Below, piece by piece: positions 17,138 through 25,479 of a stretch of DNA of 64,000 nt. The notes beneath the pieces are model-generated. The model was not told where the DNA came from. It made no database searches and saw only the letters and a program-made list of their open reading frames with translations. Made by a program: the position numbers and the translations under genes. This DNA comes from an uncultured Roseivirga sp. (lineage in GTDB: Bacteria > Bacteroidota > Bacteroidia > Cytophagales > Cyclobacteriaceae), in contig CANLOY010000008.1 in the NCBI GenBank assembly GCA_947493005.1, positions 124,001 through 188,000 of the forward strand, written 5' to 3'. Each line of letters starts with the position of its first letter. Position 1 is the stretch's first letter.

Positions 17138-17848
17138 ATGGCTTTCGGAAAAATATACCTTATCCCCAATGTAATATCTGAAGGCACGCAAACCGATGTA
17201 ATTCCGGAGCAGGTAAAATCCACGATTCTGAAATGTGATTTCTTTCTTGTAGAAAACATCCGAACTGCCCGCAGGTATATTAGTTCACTTAAGCTGGGAT
17301 TGACAATAGAAGAATTAAGGTTCGAGATATTGGATAAGAAGACTTCATTCGAAGAGTGTGTCGATTTGATACAGCCAATCCTTCAAGGCAGTAACGTAGG
17401 GATTATTTCAGAGTCAGGTTGCCCAGGTATAGCCGATCCGGGAGCCAGACTGGTACATGTAGCCCATCAGTTCGGCATTACATCTATTCCAATTGTAGGC
17501 CCTTCCTCCATTTTATTATCGTTAATGGCCAGCGGGTTCAATGGTCAGTCTTTTGCATTTCATGGTTACCTACCAATAGACAAAAAAGAAAGACAGCTTC
17601 GCATCAAACAACTAGAAAGGGAATCCAAAGAAAAAGATCAGACTCAAATTTTCATGGATACCCCATATAGAAATGAACAACTATTGGCCGACATCCTAAA
17701 ATCTGCAAGGAGGGACACTTTTTTGTGTGTTGCAAGAGATGTAACAGGAGATAAGGAACAAATTGTGACTAAGCCTGTAAACAAGTGGAAGGTCAACGAC
17801 ATGAGCCTTAAAAAAATACCAACCATTTTTCTCATCTATGCTAACTAG
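17138..17848 (+). CDS. SAM-dependent methyltransferase, RsmI-like tetrapyrrole-methylase fold
   Basis: Methyltransferase (236 aa) of the RsmI/tetrapyrrole methylase superfamily. The ATG at 17138 gives MAFGKIYLIPNVISEGT. Visible motifs are LVENIRTARRYI, ISESGCPGIADPGARLV (SAM-binding region, compare SDAGTP.ISDPG in RsmI) and PIVGPSSILLSLMASGF. RsmI 2'-O-methylates C1402 of 16S rRNA. This version is shorter and divergent, and many Bacteroidota carry it as a second RsmI-type paralogue, so the target is uncertain. Co-transcribed with pdxJ and the hydrolase. Confidence 0.85.
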   Translation: MAFGKIYLIPNVISEGTQTDVIPEQVKSTILKCDFFLVENIRTARRYISSLKLGLTIEELRFEILDKKTSFEECVDLIQPILQGSNVGIISESGCPGIADPGARLVHVAHQFGITSIPIVGPSSILLSLMASGFNGQSFAFHGYLPIDKKERQLRIKQLERESKEKDQTQIFMDTPYRNEQLLADILKSARRDTFLCVARDVTGDKEQIVTKPVNKWKVNDMSLKKIPTIFLIYAN

Positions 17849-17865
17849 TCCTTATTAAAATAAGT

Positions 17866-17896
17866 TTTCTTTATTAGCGGGTTAACGCTATTTTTG
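17866..17896 (+). promoter_or_regulatory. Bacteroidetes-type promoter for metK
   Basis: -7 element TATTTTTG at 17889-17896 matches TANNTTTG exactly. A -33-like tttc at 17866-17869 sits 19 bases upstream (consensus TTTG). The metK ATG is 23 bases further on. Confidence 0.6.
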
Positions 17897-17919
17897 TGCC
17901 CTTATATTAATTAAAGAAC

Positions 17920-19173
17920 ATGCCATACTTATTTACATCAGAATCAGTTTCTGAGGGCCACCCAGATAAAGTAGCTGATCAAATATCGGACGCTCTAATT
18001 GATAACTTTCTTGCCTTTGATCCAGATTCAAAAGTGGCTTGTGAAACACTTGTTACTACGGGACAAGTGGTTTTAGCGGGAGAAGTAAAGTCAAATACCT
18101 ACTTGGATGTTCAGCGCATTGCAAGAGAAACAATTAACAAAATTGGCTATACTAAGGCAGAGTATCAGTTTGACAGTAAATCATGTGGTGTGCTTTCAGC
18201 TATCCACGAACAATCTGATGACATCAACAGGGGAGTAGATAGAGCCTCTAAAGAAGAGCAAGGTGCTGGTGATCAGGGTATGATGTTCGGATATGCTTCT
18301 AAAGAAACTGAGAACTATATGCCATTGGCATTAGATCTTTCTCACAAGATTCTTCAGGTATTAGCTGATCTTAGAAGAGAAAACTCAGAGATTACATACC
18401 TAAGACCTGATGCAAAATCTCAGGTGACTATAGAATATTCAGATGACAATACTCCTCAAAGAATTGAGGCAATTGTTGTTTCTACTCAGCATGATGATTT
18501 TGATACTGATGATGTCATGTTGGCAAAAATCAGAGAGGATATAGTGAACATTTTGATTCCTCGTGTAAAAGCTCAGCTTCCAGAACATATTCAGGCATTG
18601 TTCAATGACCAGATCAAGTATCATATCAACCCAACCGGGAAGTTTGTTATCGGTGGCCCTCATGGTGATACTGGCTTGACAGGAAGAAAAATTATCGTTG
18701 ATACTTATGGTGGCAAAGGTGCTCATGGTGGTGGGGCATTTTCCGGAAAAGACCCTTCAAAGGTTGATAGGTCTGCTGCCTATGCAACACGTCACATAGC
18801 GAAAAACCTAGTAGCAGCAGGAGTCGCTGATGAGGTTCTTGTTCAGGTTTCTTACGCAATTGGTGTAGTGGAGCCAATGGGTATTTTCATTGATACTTAC
18901 GGTACAGCCAAAGTAGATATGAATGATGGTGAAATTGCTGAATTGGTTTCAAAAGTATTCGACATGAGACCTTACGCTATCGAAACTCGCCTGAAACTTA
19001 GAAACCCTATGTATACCGAAACTGCAGCTTACGGCCATATGGGTAGAAAAAATGAAACGGTTAAGAAAACCTTTATCAATTCTGGTGGGCAACCTCAGGA
19101 GTTTGACGTTGAACTCTTTACCTGGGAAAAGTTAGACTACGTTGATAAAGTAAAAGAAGCATTCAAACTATAA
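17920..19173 (+). CDS. metK: S-adenosylmethionine synthetase
   Basis: MetK (417 aa), which makes SAM from methionine and ATP. The N-terminus [32 protein letters not shown] near residue 120, and [13 protein letters not shown] with [16 protein letters not shown] near 260-290 are the family's ATP and phosphate motifs. Cytoplasmic tetramer by family knowledge. It has its own promoter and ends in a shared bidirectional terminator facing hpf. The 71-base leader is too short to hold a known SAM riboswitch. Confidence 0.98.
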   Translation: MPYLFTSESVSEGHPDKVADQISDALIDNFLAFDPDSKVACETLVTTGQVVLAGEVKSNTYLDVQRIARETINKIGYTKAEYQFDSKSCGVLSAIHEQSDDINRGVDRASKEEQGAGDQGMMFGYASKETENYMPLALDLSHKILQVLADLRRENSEITYLRPDAKSQVTIEYSDDNTPQRIEAIVVSTQHDDFDTDDVMLAKIREDIVNILIPRVKAQLPEHIQALFNDQIKYHINPTGKFVIGGPHGDTGLTGRKIIVDTYGGKGAHGGGAFSGKDPSKVDRSAAYATRHIAKNLVAAGVADEVLVQVSYAIGVVEPMGIFIDTYGTAKVDMNDGEIAELVSKVFDMRPYAIETRLKLRNPMYTETAAYGHMGRKNETVKKTFINSGGQPQEFDVELFTWEKLDYVDKVKEAFKL

Positions 19174-19177
19174 CTAA

Positions 19178-19199
19178 AAAAGCCCCTTTCGGGGCTTTT
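19178..19199. terminator. bidirectional terminator between metK and hpf
   Basis: Stem aaaagcccc (19178-19186), loop tttc, stem ggggctttt (19191-19199). It lies between the convergent metK and hpf genes and has A and T runs on both sides. Confidence 0.88.
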
Positions 19200-19204
19200 A
19201 TTTT

Positions 19205-19501
19205 TTAGTGTGCTACCAATTTGTCTTTGTGTTTCTTTATCTGTCGTCTGAGCGCTTCAGCACAATGATCAGTTGCTGCTTCGAACGATCCATTAGTTTT
19301 ATTTGCAAAAAGCTGATCTCCTGGAACGTTCAGCTTGATTTCGACAGTTTTGTTTTCAACACCCTCGTTATTCAATCTTAGTATTACTTCAGCATCGATA
19401 GTTCTATCGTAATAGGTATCAAGCTTATCTAATTTCCTCTGAATAAAGTCTATTAATTTAGCATCTGCATCGAAGTGGATTGATTGAACTTGTACTTTCA
19501 T
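19205..19501 (-). CDS. hpf: ribosome hibernation promoting factor (short HPF/RaiA type)
   Basis: Short HPF/YfiA-like protein (98 aa) that binds the 30S decoding region and silences ribosomes in stationary phase. The opening MKVQVQSIHFDADAKLIDFI, the VEIKLNVPGDQLFA strand, and FEAATDHCAEALRRQIKKHK fit the beta-alpha-beta-beta-beta-alpha fold. The long C-terminal dimerisation domain is absent, so it is the short type. It follows xerC and rpsU, a common Bacteroidota order, and ends at the metK terminator. Confidence 0.93.
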   Translation of the reverse strand: MKVQVQSIHFDADAKLIDFIQRKLDKLDTYYDRTIDAEVILRLNNEGVENKTVEIKLNVPGDQLFANKTNGSFEAATDHCAEALRRQIKKHKDKLVAH

Positions 19502-19527
19502 AATTTCAAAATTTTAAAGGGTTAAAC

Positions 19528-20409
19528 TTAAGCTTTCGGATGGGCCTGATCGAAAACCGACTTTAGCCTATCTAAAGAGTTATGTGTGTAAACTTGCGTT
19601 GCTGCCAAACTGCTATGTCCTAATAAATCCTTCACCGCATTCAAGTCAGCTCCTTTATTCAACAGGTGTGTAGCGAAAGTATGGCGCAATGTGTGGGGGC
19701 TTTTTTTATCCAGCGATGATATATTCTCCAAGTGTTTTTTAACAATTCTGTAGACCATCATTGGATAAGCCTGCCCTCCACTTTTATTTACGATTAAAAA
19801 TGGGTTTTGGTCGTGAGAAAAAACATGATTTTTCTCATTGATATATTTTTGTGTTAAATGCTTCAATGAATTCGCAACAGGAATGACTCTTTCCTTGTTT
19901 CTTTTGCCCAATACTTTAATCGTAGACTGAGCTAAATTAACATCCGAAACCTTTAGGCCGATCAACTCTGCTAATCGAATACCAGTACCATAAAGCAGTT
20001 CGAGTATCAATTGATTTCTTCTACCTTCAAAAGAATCCTCGAAGTAATCGCTGTTCAGGTAAACCGAAAACTGATCTTCATCGGCAAAGTCTGGTAGCTC
20101 TTTTTGAGTTTTAAGAGACTTTACTTTCAGAGTAGGGTTAAAATCAATTAATTCTCTGCTCAGTAGAAACTTGAAAAAGGACTTAAGACATGCAATTTTC
20201 CGATTAACTGTTCTGGCTGAAACGCCATCATCAATTAAGGACAGAATCCATTCGCGAACCATCAATTGAGATGTTTCCGATAATTCCTTTACTGAATATT
20301 TTGTGGTAATGTAAGTGTGGAATTGCTCCAGATCATTCTGATAAGACTCAACAGTGTGCTGACTGTAACGTTTTTCGAATGATATATACTTTAGGAAGGA
20401 ATCAACCAT
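19528..20409 (-). CDS. xerC: tyrosine recombinase XerC/XerD
   Basis: Site-specific tyrosine recombinase (293 aa) that resolves chromosome dimers at dif. The ATG at 20409 gives MVDSFLKYISFEKRYSQHTV, a standard SAM-like N-terminal domain; an upstream start at 20442 would add 11 unlikely residues. Catalytic residues are Arg in GTGIRLAELIG, Lys in VLGKRNKERVIP, His-x2-Arg in HTLRHTFATHLL, His in LLGHSSLAATQVY, and Tyr in QVYTHN. XerC versus XerD cannot be decided from sequence alone here. It lies between rpsU and hpf, so it is a housekeeping gene, not a mobile-element integrase. Confidence 0.93.
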   Translation of the reverse strand: MVDSFLKYISFEKRYSQHTVESYQNDLEQFHTYITTKYSVKELSETSQLMVREWILSLIDDGVSARTVNRKIACLKSFFKFLLSRELIDFNPTLKVKSLKTQKELPDFADEDQFSVYLNSDYFEDSFEGRRNQLILELLYGTGIRLAELIGLKVSDVNLAQSTIKVLGKRNKERVIPVANSLKHLTQKYINEKNHVFSHDQNPFLIVNKSGGQAYPMMVYRIVKKHLENISSLDKKSPHTLRHTFATHLLNKGADLNAVKDLLGHSSLAATQVYTHNSLDRLKSVFDQAHPKA

Positions 20410-20470
20410 GCTAGCACTGCGAATTACACACAGTACTAACATAGTAATTTATAGGCATAATCGGAATGCC

Positions 20471-20665
20471 TTAGTAGTTTTCTTTAGCGTACATTTTCTG
20501 TCTATATGACGCCTTGATTTTTACATTTCTTCGGCTAATAGAAGGTTTTTCATACGCAGTCCTTGATCTAAGCTCTTTCAATACTCCAGTTCTTTCAAAC
20601 TTCTTCTTGAAACGTTTAAGCGCTTTATCAATAGATTCGTTTTCTTTTACATTGATGATAATCAT
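20471..20665 (-). CDS. rpsU: 30S ribosomal protein bS21
   Basis: Ribosomal protein bS21 (64 aa): MIIINVKENESIDKALKRFK, then a basic helix including KKFERTGVLKELR and a C-terminal YRQKMYAKENY. The ATG at 20665 is fixed by a perfect Shine-Dalgarno 7 bases upstream; an earlier start at 20698 would add 11 residues and is rejected. In Bacteroidetes, bS21 helps cover the 16S rRNA 3' end, so most mRNAs do not use SD pairing. This gene's own strong SD fits autoregulation. First gene of rpsU-xerC-hpf. Confidence 0.96.
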   Translation of the reverse strand: MIIINVKENESIDKALKRFKKKFERTGVLKELRSRTAYEKPSISRRNVKIKASYRQKMYAKENY

Positions 20666-20672
20666 AATATAA

Positions 20673-20683
20673 CACCTCCTCTC
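20673..20683 (-). promoter_or_regulatory. strong Shine-Dalgarno of rpsU
   Basis: On the minus strand this reads GAGAGGAGGTG. The eight bases AGGAGGTG pair fully with the conserved 16S rRNA tail. Spacing to the rpsU ATG is 7 bases. Such a site stands out in this window, where most starts have no SD. Confidence 0.9.
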
Positions 20684-20695
20684 AAATTCAGACTG

Positions 20696-20724
20696 CAAAT
20701 GTACGATCTTTTCTGTAATTCAAA
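20696..20724 (-). promoter_or_regulatory. probable promoter of rpsU
   Basis: On the minus strand the -7 element is TACATTTG (20703-20696), an exact TANNTTTG match, and a TTTG (20724-20721) lies 17 bases upstream, slightly closer than the usual 19. It would give a leader of about 20 bases carrying the Shine-Dalgarno. Confidence 0.5.
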
Positions 20725-20783
20725 TACTTATCTTCAAAAATTCGAAAAGGATCAATGGCGAATTATTAAACTTGCATAAGACC

Positions 20784-21503
20784 ATGAAGTATCAAATCCA
20801 GATGACCTTATTATTTATCCTCTTACTCGCAGGTAGTTGCGATGATAGTAATAGAGGAAATCTAAAAACAATCAACACAGGGAAATTTAGAATTCAAGTT
20901 CCGGTTGAGTGGAAATACCACGAAGAGCAAGGGATTGACAGTTTTGTGGGTAATATAAAAGGTAGAAATGTTGATCTAAGTTTTGATTGGAGCGAGATGG
21001 GGTACGCCAATCACCTAATCCCAACCGAAAACGAGTTTATTCACGAGAGAGATTGGGAATGGATGCCAATCGACTTACCCTATGGCAAAAATGGAGTGAC
21101 ATATACCAGTGGGAGTATAGAAGGGGAGCGAAAACGCATTATGAAAGAAAAAGGAATAACGGATTCATCTTTAGTCAAAGTAGAGCCATTTCAAATCCCT
21201 AATAAAAAAATCGAACTCATAAATAACGAATACATTGCTACCCTAACTTACAAAGATACCGTTGTAAGAGTCAAAATTGAAATCCCCGAATTAGTAAGAA
21301 ACCATGTGATTCAAGTAGATACAATCAGTCATTACAGACGCAAACTGATCAGACCAAAAAAAGGAATGACAGGAATGACAGGTGCATACTTAGAAGATCT
21401 AAAATCTAGTTTTAACTTTAATCTTGCAGGGTTCATTGAAGACTCTGATCATCAAGAAGCTGTCTTTCGTTCATTAAAGACAATCGAATTAAACAGAAAG
21501 TAA
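20784..21503 (+). CDS. hypothetical lipoprotein
   Basis: Unrecognised lipoprotein (239 aa from the ATG at 20784; a start at 20772 would add four residues). The signal peptide ends in the lipobox LLAGSC, and the mature Cys is followed by Asp-Asp. The mature region opens with KTINTGKFRIQVPVEWKY, which resembles the start of domains that describe a protein's resistance to being fitted to a curve only loosely; no family could be assigned. The rest is mixed alpha/beta with many charged residues and a basic stretch (YRRKLIRPKKG). A decayed copy of its 5' part follows at 21595, so the locus was once duplicated. Confidence 0.65.
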   Translation: MKYQIQMTLLFILLLAGSCDDSNRGNLKTINTGKFRIQVPVEWKYHEEQGIDSFVGNIKGRNVDLSFDWSEMGYANHLIPTENEFIHERDWEWMPIDLPYGKNGVTYTSGSIEGERKRIMKEKGITDSSLVKVEPFQIPNKKIELINNEYIATLTYKDTVVRVKIEIPELVRNHVIQVDTISHYRRKLIRPKKGMTGMTGAYLEDLKSSFNFNLAGFIEDSDHQEAVFRSLKTIELNRK

Positions 21504-21506
21504 AGC

Positions 21507-21587
21507 ATGAAGAAACTATTACTTCTAATATTATTAATTACTCCAATTTCAACCAGACAAACTTTGGGGAACCTTACAGGTGCTTAA
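21507..21587 (+). pseudogene. 26-codon signal-peptide-like remnant
   Basis: Short frame beginning MKKLLLLILLITPIS, then a stop after 26 codons. It looks like the signal peptide of a lost exported protein. It lies 3 bases after the lipoprotein gene and just before a second truncated copy. It could instead be a true small peptide, but the neighbouring decay argues against it. Confidence 0.4.
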
Positions 21588-21594
21588 TTCAAAG

Positions 21595-21717
21595 ATGAAA
21601 CTCCCTATACTAATATTATTTCTACTAGCTCTCTTTGGTTCTCACAATTCTAGAGAGTTCAAAATAATCAACATAAGGAAATTTAGAATTCAAGTTCCAA
21701 TTGAATTTATCAAATAG
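21595..21717 (+). pseudogene. truncated tandem copy of the lipoprotein gene
   Basis: 40-codon frame starting MKLPILILFLLALFGS, followed by FKIINIRKFRIQVPIEF and a stop. The second part matches the intact neighbour (KTINTGKFRIQVPVEW) almost residue for residue, and 22 bases (21677-21698) are identical to 20881-20902. The lipobox Cys is lost and the rest of the gene is missing. This is a tandem duplication that decayed. Confidence 0.7.
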
Positions 21718-21772
21718 AGCAAAATGAAACTGCTTCAAGCTAGTTTAAACACGCTTCAAAAGTTAACAACCA

Positions 21773-22234
21773 ATGCAAAATAATTTCCAAACCCATTTTG
21801 ACAACCTGATGAGATCGGTAGGCGATTCGTACCCTGAAGCTACCGAGTGGTTTTTCCCTCAACTCAGCACCTTAATTGAAAAGTATGGAGAGGAAACCGC
21901 ATTAGAGTATGCCAAAAATGATCCTTCTCCAGCATATATTTCATCATTGCTGATGAAAGCGGGTCTGAAGGAAATTGATGAACCGCTCTTGCTAAAATAT
22001 CTGGAAGGAAATACCGAAGATGAAGCTTATGATGCTGCATTTTGCCTTGCCATGTATGGAAACCAAACTGGTTTTGAAGCATTATATGAGTTCGCCAGCC
22101 AAAAGCATAGACTATCGCAAAACACACATCCAAAAGCAGACATACTTCCAGACCTTAAATTCATGGATGATCCCAGAGCAAGGGATTTGGAAGTATTCAT
22201 TGCCAATAACTATCCGGATATTGAATCCCATTAA
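21773..22234 (+). CDS. hypothetical protein
   Basis: Unrecognised soluble protein (153 aa), rich in acidic residues, with predicted helices throughout and no signal peptide or membrane segment. Short helical stretches such as EPLLLKYLEGNTEDEAYDAA and CLAMYGNQTGFEALYEFA suggest a HEAT- or TPR-like solenoid, perhaps an immunity- or adaptor-type protein; this is only a shape impression. Codon use resembles its neighbours. It follows the decayed lipoprotein copy and is convergent with the acyl-CoA dehydrogenase gene. Confidence 0.6.
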   Translation: MQNNFQTHFDNLMRSVGDSYPEATEWFFPQLSTLIEKYGEETALEYAKNDPSPAYISSLLMKAGLKEIDEPLLLKYLEGNTEDEAYDAAFCLAMYGNQTGFEALYEFASQKHRLSQNTHPKADILPDLKFMDDPRARDLEVFIANNYPDIESH

Positions 22235-22262
22235 CACTTGACAATGAATACCTGAAGTAGTG

Positions 22263-23402
22263 CTACTTTAATATGGACCTTGAAATAACGAGTTTCTGAA
22301 TTTCGGATGTTCCCTCGCCTATGGTGCACAACTTAGAGTCCCTGTAGTACTTTTCTACAGGATAGTCTTTGGTATAACCATATCCTCCAAAAATCTGAAC
22401 AGCCTCGGTCGAACAGTGTACTGCGCACTCAGAAGCATGGTATTTCGCCATAGCAGACTCTTTGGTCATCGGTTTGCCAGCATTTTTAAGGGCAGCCGCT
22501 CTATGAGTTAGTAGCTTAGCTGCTTCCAGCCTGGTAGCCATATCAGCTAGTTTAAATGATATCCCCTGGAAATTAAATATCGGTTGGTTAAACTGCTCTC
22601 TTTCCTGAGCATACTTCAGAGATTCATTAAACGCGCCCTCTGCAATACCTAAGCTTAAAGCAGCAATTGAAATTCTTCCACCATCAAGTACTTTCATAGA
22701 CTGAATAAAGCCCTCTCCTACTTTACCCAACATGTTTTCCTCAGGTACCCTACAGTCTTCAAAGATCATTTCAGCCGTTTCTGAACTACGCATACCAAGT
22801 TTGTCTTCTTTCTTGCCAGCCTTAAAACCTGGAGTCCCTCTCTCTACTACAAAAGCCGTCATTCCATGAGAATCTCCGACTTCTCCGGTACGAACAATGA
22901 CAACAGCCACATCACCAGACTTTCCATGGGTTATCCAGTTTTTAGTACCATTTATCACCCATTCATTACCATCTTTCTTAGCTGTAGTTTTCATATTACC
23001 AGCATCAGAGCCGGTATTGGGTTCGGTAAGTCCCCAGGCACCAATCCACTCTGCAGTAGCTAGTTTCGGCAACCACTTTTTCTTTTGCTCTTCATTACCA
23101 AATTGTAAAATATGGCCAGTGCATAATGAGTTATGAGCGGCCACAGACAAACCAATTCCTGGATCTAGCTTAGCAACTTCAGATACTACAGTAATATATT
23201 CATGGTAGCCAAAACCTGAACCTCCATACTCTTGAGGTACCAAGACTCCCATCAAGCCTAGCTCACCAAATTTCTTGAAAACATGAAGTGGAAATTCCTG
23301 ATCATCGTCCCACTTGTTTCGAAAAGGGGTAATCTCCCGCTCACCAAAATCTCTGATCATATCAGCGATCATTGATTGGTTTTCGTTCATCTCTAAATCC
23401 AT
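22263..23402 (-). CDS. acyl-CoA dehydrogenase
   Basis: FAD-dependent acyl-CoA dehydrogenase (379 aa) for the first step of fatty-acid or branched-chain acyl-CoA beta-oxidation. The N-terminal helical domain includes IRDFGEREITPFRN. The FAD region has WGLTEPNTGSDAGNMKTTA. The signature GYGYTKDYPVEKYYRD and the catalytic-base loop TIGEGTSEIQKLV are at the C-terminus. The closest match by eye is the short-chain/glutaryl-like group. A perfect palindrome lies over its likely promoter. The electron acceptor (ETF) is not in the window. Confidence 0.95.
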   Translation of the reverse strand: MDLEMNENQSMIADMIRDFGEREITPFRNKWDDDQEFPLHVFKKFGELGLMGVLVPQEYGGSGFGYHEYITVVSEVAKLDPGIGLSVAAHNSLCTGHILQFGNEEQKKKWLPKLATAEWIGAWGLTEPNTGSDAGNMKTTAKKDGNEWVINGTKNWITHGKSGDVAVVIVRTGEVGDSHGMTAFVVERGTPGFKAGKKEDKLGMRSSETAEMIFEDCRVPEENMLGKVGEGFIQSMKVLDGGRISIAALSLGIAEGAFNESLKYAQEREQFNQPIFNFQGISFKLADMATRLEAAKLLTHRAAALKNAGKPMTKESAMAKYHASECAVHCSTEAVQIFGGYGYTKDYPVEKYYRDSKLCTIGEGTSEIQKLVISRSILK

Positions 23403-23420
23403 TCCTATTTATAGTTTGTC

Positions 23421-23451
23421 GAAAATTACTGAATTTACTTTCCCAAACAAA
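23421..23451 (-). promoter_or_regulatory. probable promoter of the acyl-CoA dehydrogenase gene
   Basis: On the minus strand a TTTG (23451-23448) is followed after 19 bases by TAATTTTC (23428-23421), one mismatch from TANNTTTG. The -33 element falls inside the palindrome at 23446-23459. Confidence 0.5.
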
Positions 23452-23459
23452 CGTTTGTT
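23446..23459. promoter_or_regulatory. 14-bp perfect palindrome, candidate operator
   Basis: aacaaacgtttgtt is a perfect palindrome 44 bases upstream of the acyl-CoA dehydrogenase start and covers its -33 box. Size, symmetry and position resemble TetR-family operators that control fatty-acid catabolism genes. The regulator is not in the window. Confidence 0.5.
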
Positions 23460-23571
23460 AGGAAGAATAGTTCATCGACAGTTTTAGTCGTTACACGGCT
23501 TTGAATTAACAACTAACCGAAGTCTATATATCCCATGAAATCTTAATTTTACTTTTGAAGAAACTCATTCT

Positions 23572-24621
23572 ATGAAAAGGATACTCATAACGGGAGGTGC
23601 CGGATTCATTGGCAGTCATGTGGTTAGGTTATTTGTTAACCAATATCCAGACTATCAAATCTTCAACCTTGATAAATTAACATACGCAGGAAATCTGGAG
23701 AACCTTGAAGATATTCAGAGTCTTAAGAACTATACGTTTATAAAGGGAGACATCACCGATCAAGGTCTATTAGAAAAACTCTTCAATGAATATCAATTTG
23801 ATAGGGTAATTCATCTAGCTGCAGAATCTCACGTAGATAGATCCATTACAGATCCACTAGCTTTTGTTAATACAAATATTGTAGGTACCGTTAACCTATT
23901 GAACACAGCAGTGGCTGCATGGTCAAATGACTTTAAAAACAAGTTGTTCTATCATATCTCAACTGATGAAGTCTATGGTTCTCTTGAAGGAGAAGGTTTC
24001 TTTCTGGAAGATACCCCTTACGACCCACAGTCACCTTACTCTGCCTCAAAGGCCGGATCAGACCATTTTGTCAGGGCTTATGCAAATACCTATAAGCTAC
24101 CTGTTGTGATTTCGAATTGTTCCAATAACTACGGGCCAAATCAGTTCCCTGAAAAGTTACTGCCGCTGTGCATTAATAATATAAAGCAGAACAAACCGCT
24201 ACCTGTTTATGGAAAGGGGGAAAACATAAGGGATTGGCTCTTTGTAATTGATCATGCAAGAGCGATTGATACAATCTTCCATAAAGGTAAAGTTGGACAA
24301 ACCTATAACATTGGTGGTTTCAACGAGTGGAAGAATATTGATATCGTAAAATTACTATGCGATCTGATGGACAAAAAGCTTGGAAGAACTGAAGGAACAT
24401 CCAGAAAGCTAATCACATTTGTAAAAGACAGAGCTGGTCATGATTTGCGATATGCCATCGATGCCAGTAAATTAAAAAGTGAATTAGGTTGGACACCAAG
24501 TTTGCAATTTGAAGAAGGGTTGGAAAAAACTGTAGATTGGTATATTAATAATAATGAGTGGCTCGATCATGTTACTTCAGGCCAGTATCAAAAATATTAC
24601 GCTAAGCAATACACATCATGA
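23572..24621 (+). CDS. rfbB: dTDP-glucose 4,6-dehydratase
   Basis: RmlB/RfbB (349 aa), an extended SDR enzyme that turns dTDP-glucose into dTDP-4-keto-6-deoxyglucose, the second step to dTDP-rhamnose and related surface sugars. The NAD motif is [12 protein letters not shown], the catalytic region is [11 protein letters not shown], and [12 protein letters not shown] holds Tyr-x3-Lys. A -7-like TACTTTTG lies at 23550-23557, 14 bases upstream, without a clear -33 box. Overlaps rfbA by 4 bases. RmlC and RmlD are not in the window, so they must be elsewhere or the sugar is not rhamnose. Confidence 0.96.
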   Translation: MKRILITGGAGFIGSHVVRLFVNQYPDYQIFNLDKLTYAGNLENLEDIQSLKNYTFIKGDITDQGLLEKLFNEYQFDRVIHLAAESHVDRSITDPLAFVNTNIVGTVNLLNTAVAAWSNDFKNKLFYHISTDEVYGSLEGEGFFLEDTPYDPQSPYSASKAGSDHFVRAYANTYKLPVVISNCSNNYGPNQFPEKLLPLCINNIKQNKPLPVYGKGENIRDWLFVIDHARAIDTIFHKGKVGQTYNIGGFNEWKNIDIVKLLCDLMDKKLGRTEGTSRKLITFVKDRAGHDLRYAIDASKLKSELGWTPSLQFEEGLEKTVDWYINNNEWLDHVTSGQYQKYYAKQYTS

Positions 24622-25478
24622 AAGGTATAATACTCGCAGGAGGTTCGGGCACAAGACTACACCCACTTACCATTGCAATCAGTAAGCAGTTAATGCCTGT
24701 TTATGATAAACCAATGATCTACTACCCTCTCTCTATTTTAATGCTGGCTGGTATCAGAGATATCCTAATTATCTCTACACCCCACGACTTGCCATTATTT
24801 AAAAAGCTACTGGGTGATGGAAAACGTATTGGCTGTACTTTCAGTTATGCTGAGCAACCCAAGCCAGAAGGTCTGGCTCAAGCATTCATTATTGGAGAAG
24901 AATTCATTGGTGATGACAAAGTGGCCTTGGTATTAGGAGACAACATTTTCTATGGATCTGGGCTACCCAAACTACTGCAAAGCAATACAGATCCTGACGG
25001 AGGTATTATTTATGCATACCGTGTAAATGATCCGGAAAGATATGGCGTAGTAGACTTTGACGAGGATATGAATGCACTTTCTATTGAAGAAAAACCGTCA
25101 AACCCAAAATCTAACTGGGCTGTTCCTGGTATTTATTTTTATGATAATGATGTTGTTGAAATAGCAAAAAGTCTTAAGCCAAGTGCCAGAGGTGAGTTAG
25201 AAATCACTGACATCAACCAAATCTATTTGCAAAGGGGCAAACTCAAAGTTAGTCCAATGGACAGAGGTACTGCATGGCTAGATACAGGTACTATTCAATC
25301 TTTGACTCAAGCTGCACAGTTTGTTCAGATTCTGGAAGAACGTCAAGGCATTAAGATTTCCTGTATCGAAGAGATTGCTTATCGTATGAAGTACATCGAT
25401 AAAGATGAATTGGTAGTAATTGCTAAGCCTTTGGAGAAATCGGGGTACGGGAAATATTTAAGAAAGCTGATTTCCTAA
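24618..25478 (+). CDS. rfbA: glucose-1-phosphate thymidylyltransferase
   Basis: RmlA/RfbA (286 aa), which makes dTDP-glucose from glucose 1-phosphate and dTTP. The N-terminal nucleotidyl-transfer signature is [32 protein letters not shown] and VLGDNIFYG are further conserved blocks, and [10 protein letters not shown] lies near residue 215. ATG overlaps the rfbB stop (ATGA). The pair feeds surface polysaccharide synthesis. It ends one base before the convergent M28 peptidase gene. Confidence 0.97.
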   Translation: MKGIILAGGSGTRLHPLTIAISKQLMPVYDKPMIYYPLSILMLAGIRDILIISTPHDLPLFKKLLGDGKRIGCTFSYAEQPKPEGLAQAFIIGEEFIGDDKVALVLGDNIFYGSGLPKLLQSNTDPDGGIIYAYRVNDPERYGVVDFDEDMNALSIEEKPSNPKSNWAVPGIYFYDNDVVEIAKSLKPSARGELEITDINQIYLQRGKLKVSPMDRGTAWLDTGTIQSLTQAAQFVQILEERQGIKISCIEEIAYRMKYIDKDELVVIAKPLEKSGYGKYLRKLIS

Positions 25479-25479
25479 C

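Noticed and set aside
17849-17919. Possible SAM riboswitch before metK
   Set aside because: The leader is only 71 bases and shows a promoter but no conserved riboswitch folding.
19528-20409. Tyrosine recombinase as the integrase of a mobile element
   Set aside because: It sits in the housekeeping rpsU-xerC-hpf order, with no tRNA junction, direct repeats or phage genes nearby.
21724-21783. 19-codon frame starting at 21724
   Set aside because: Very short, overlaps the next gene's start, no terminator or conserved motif.
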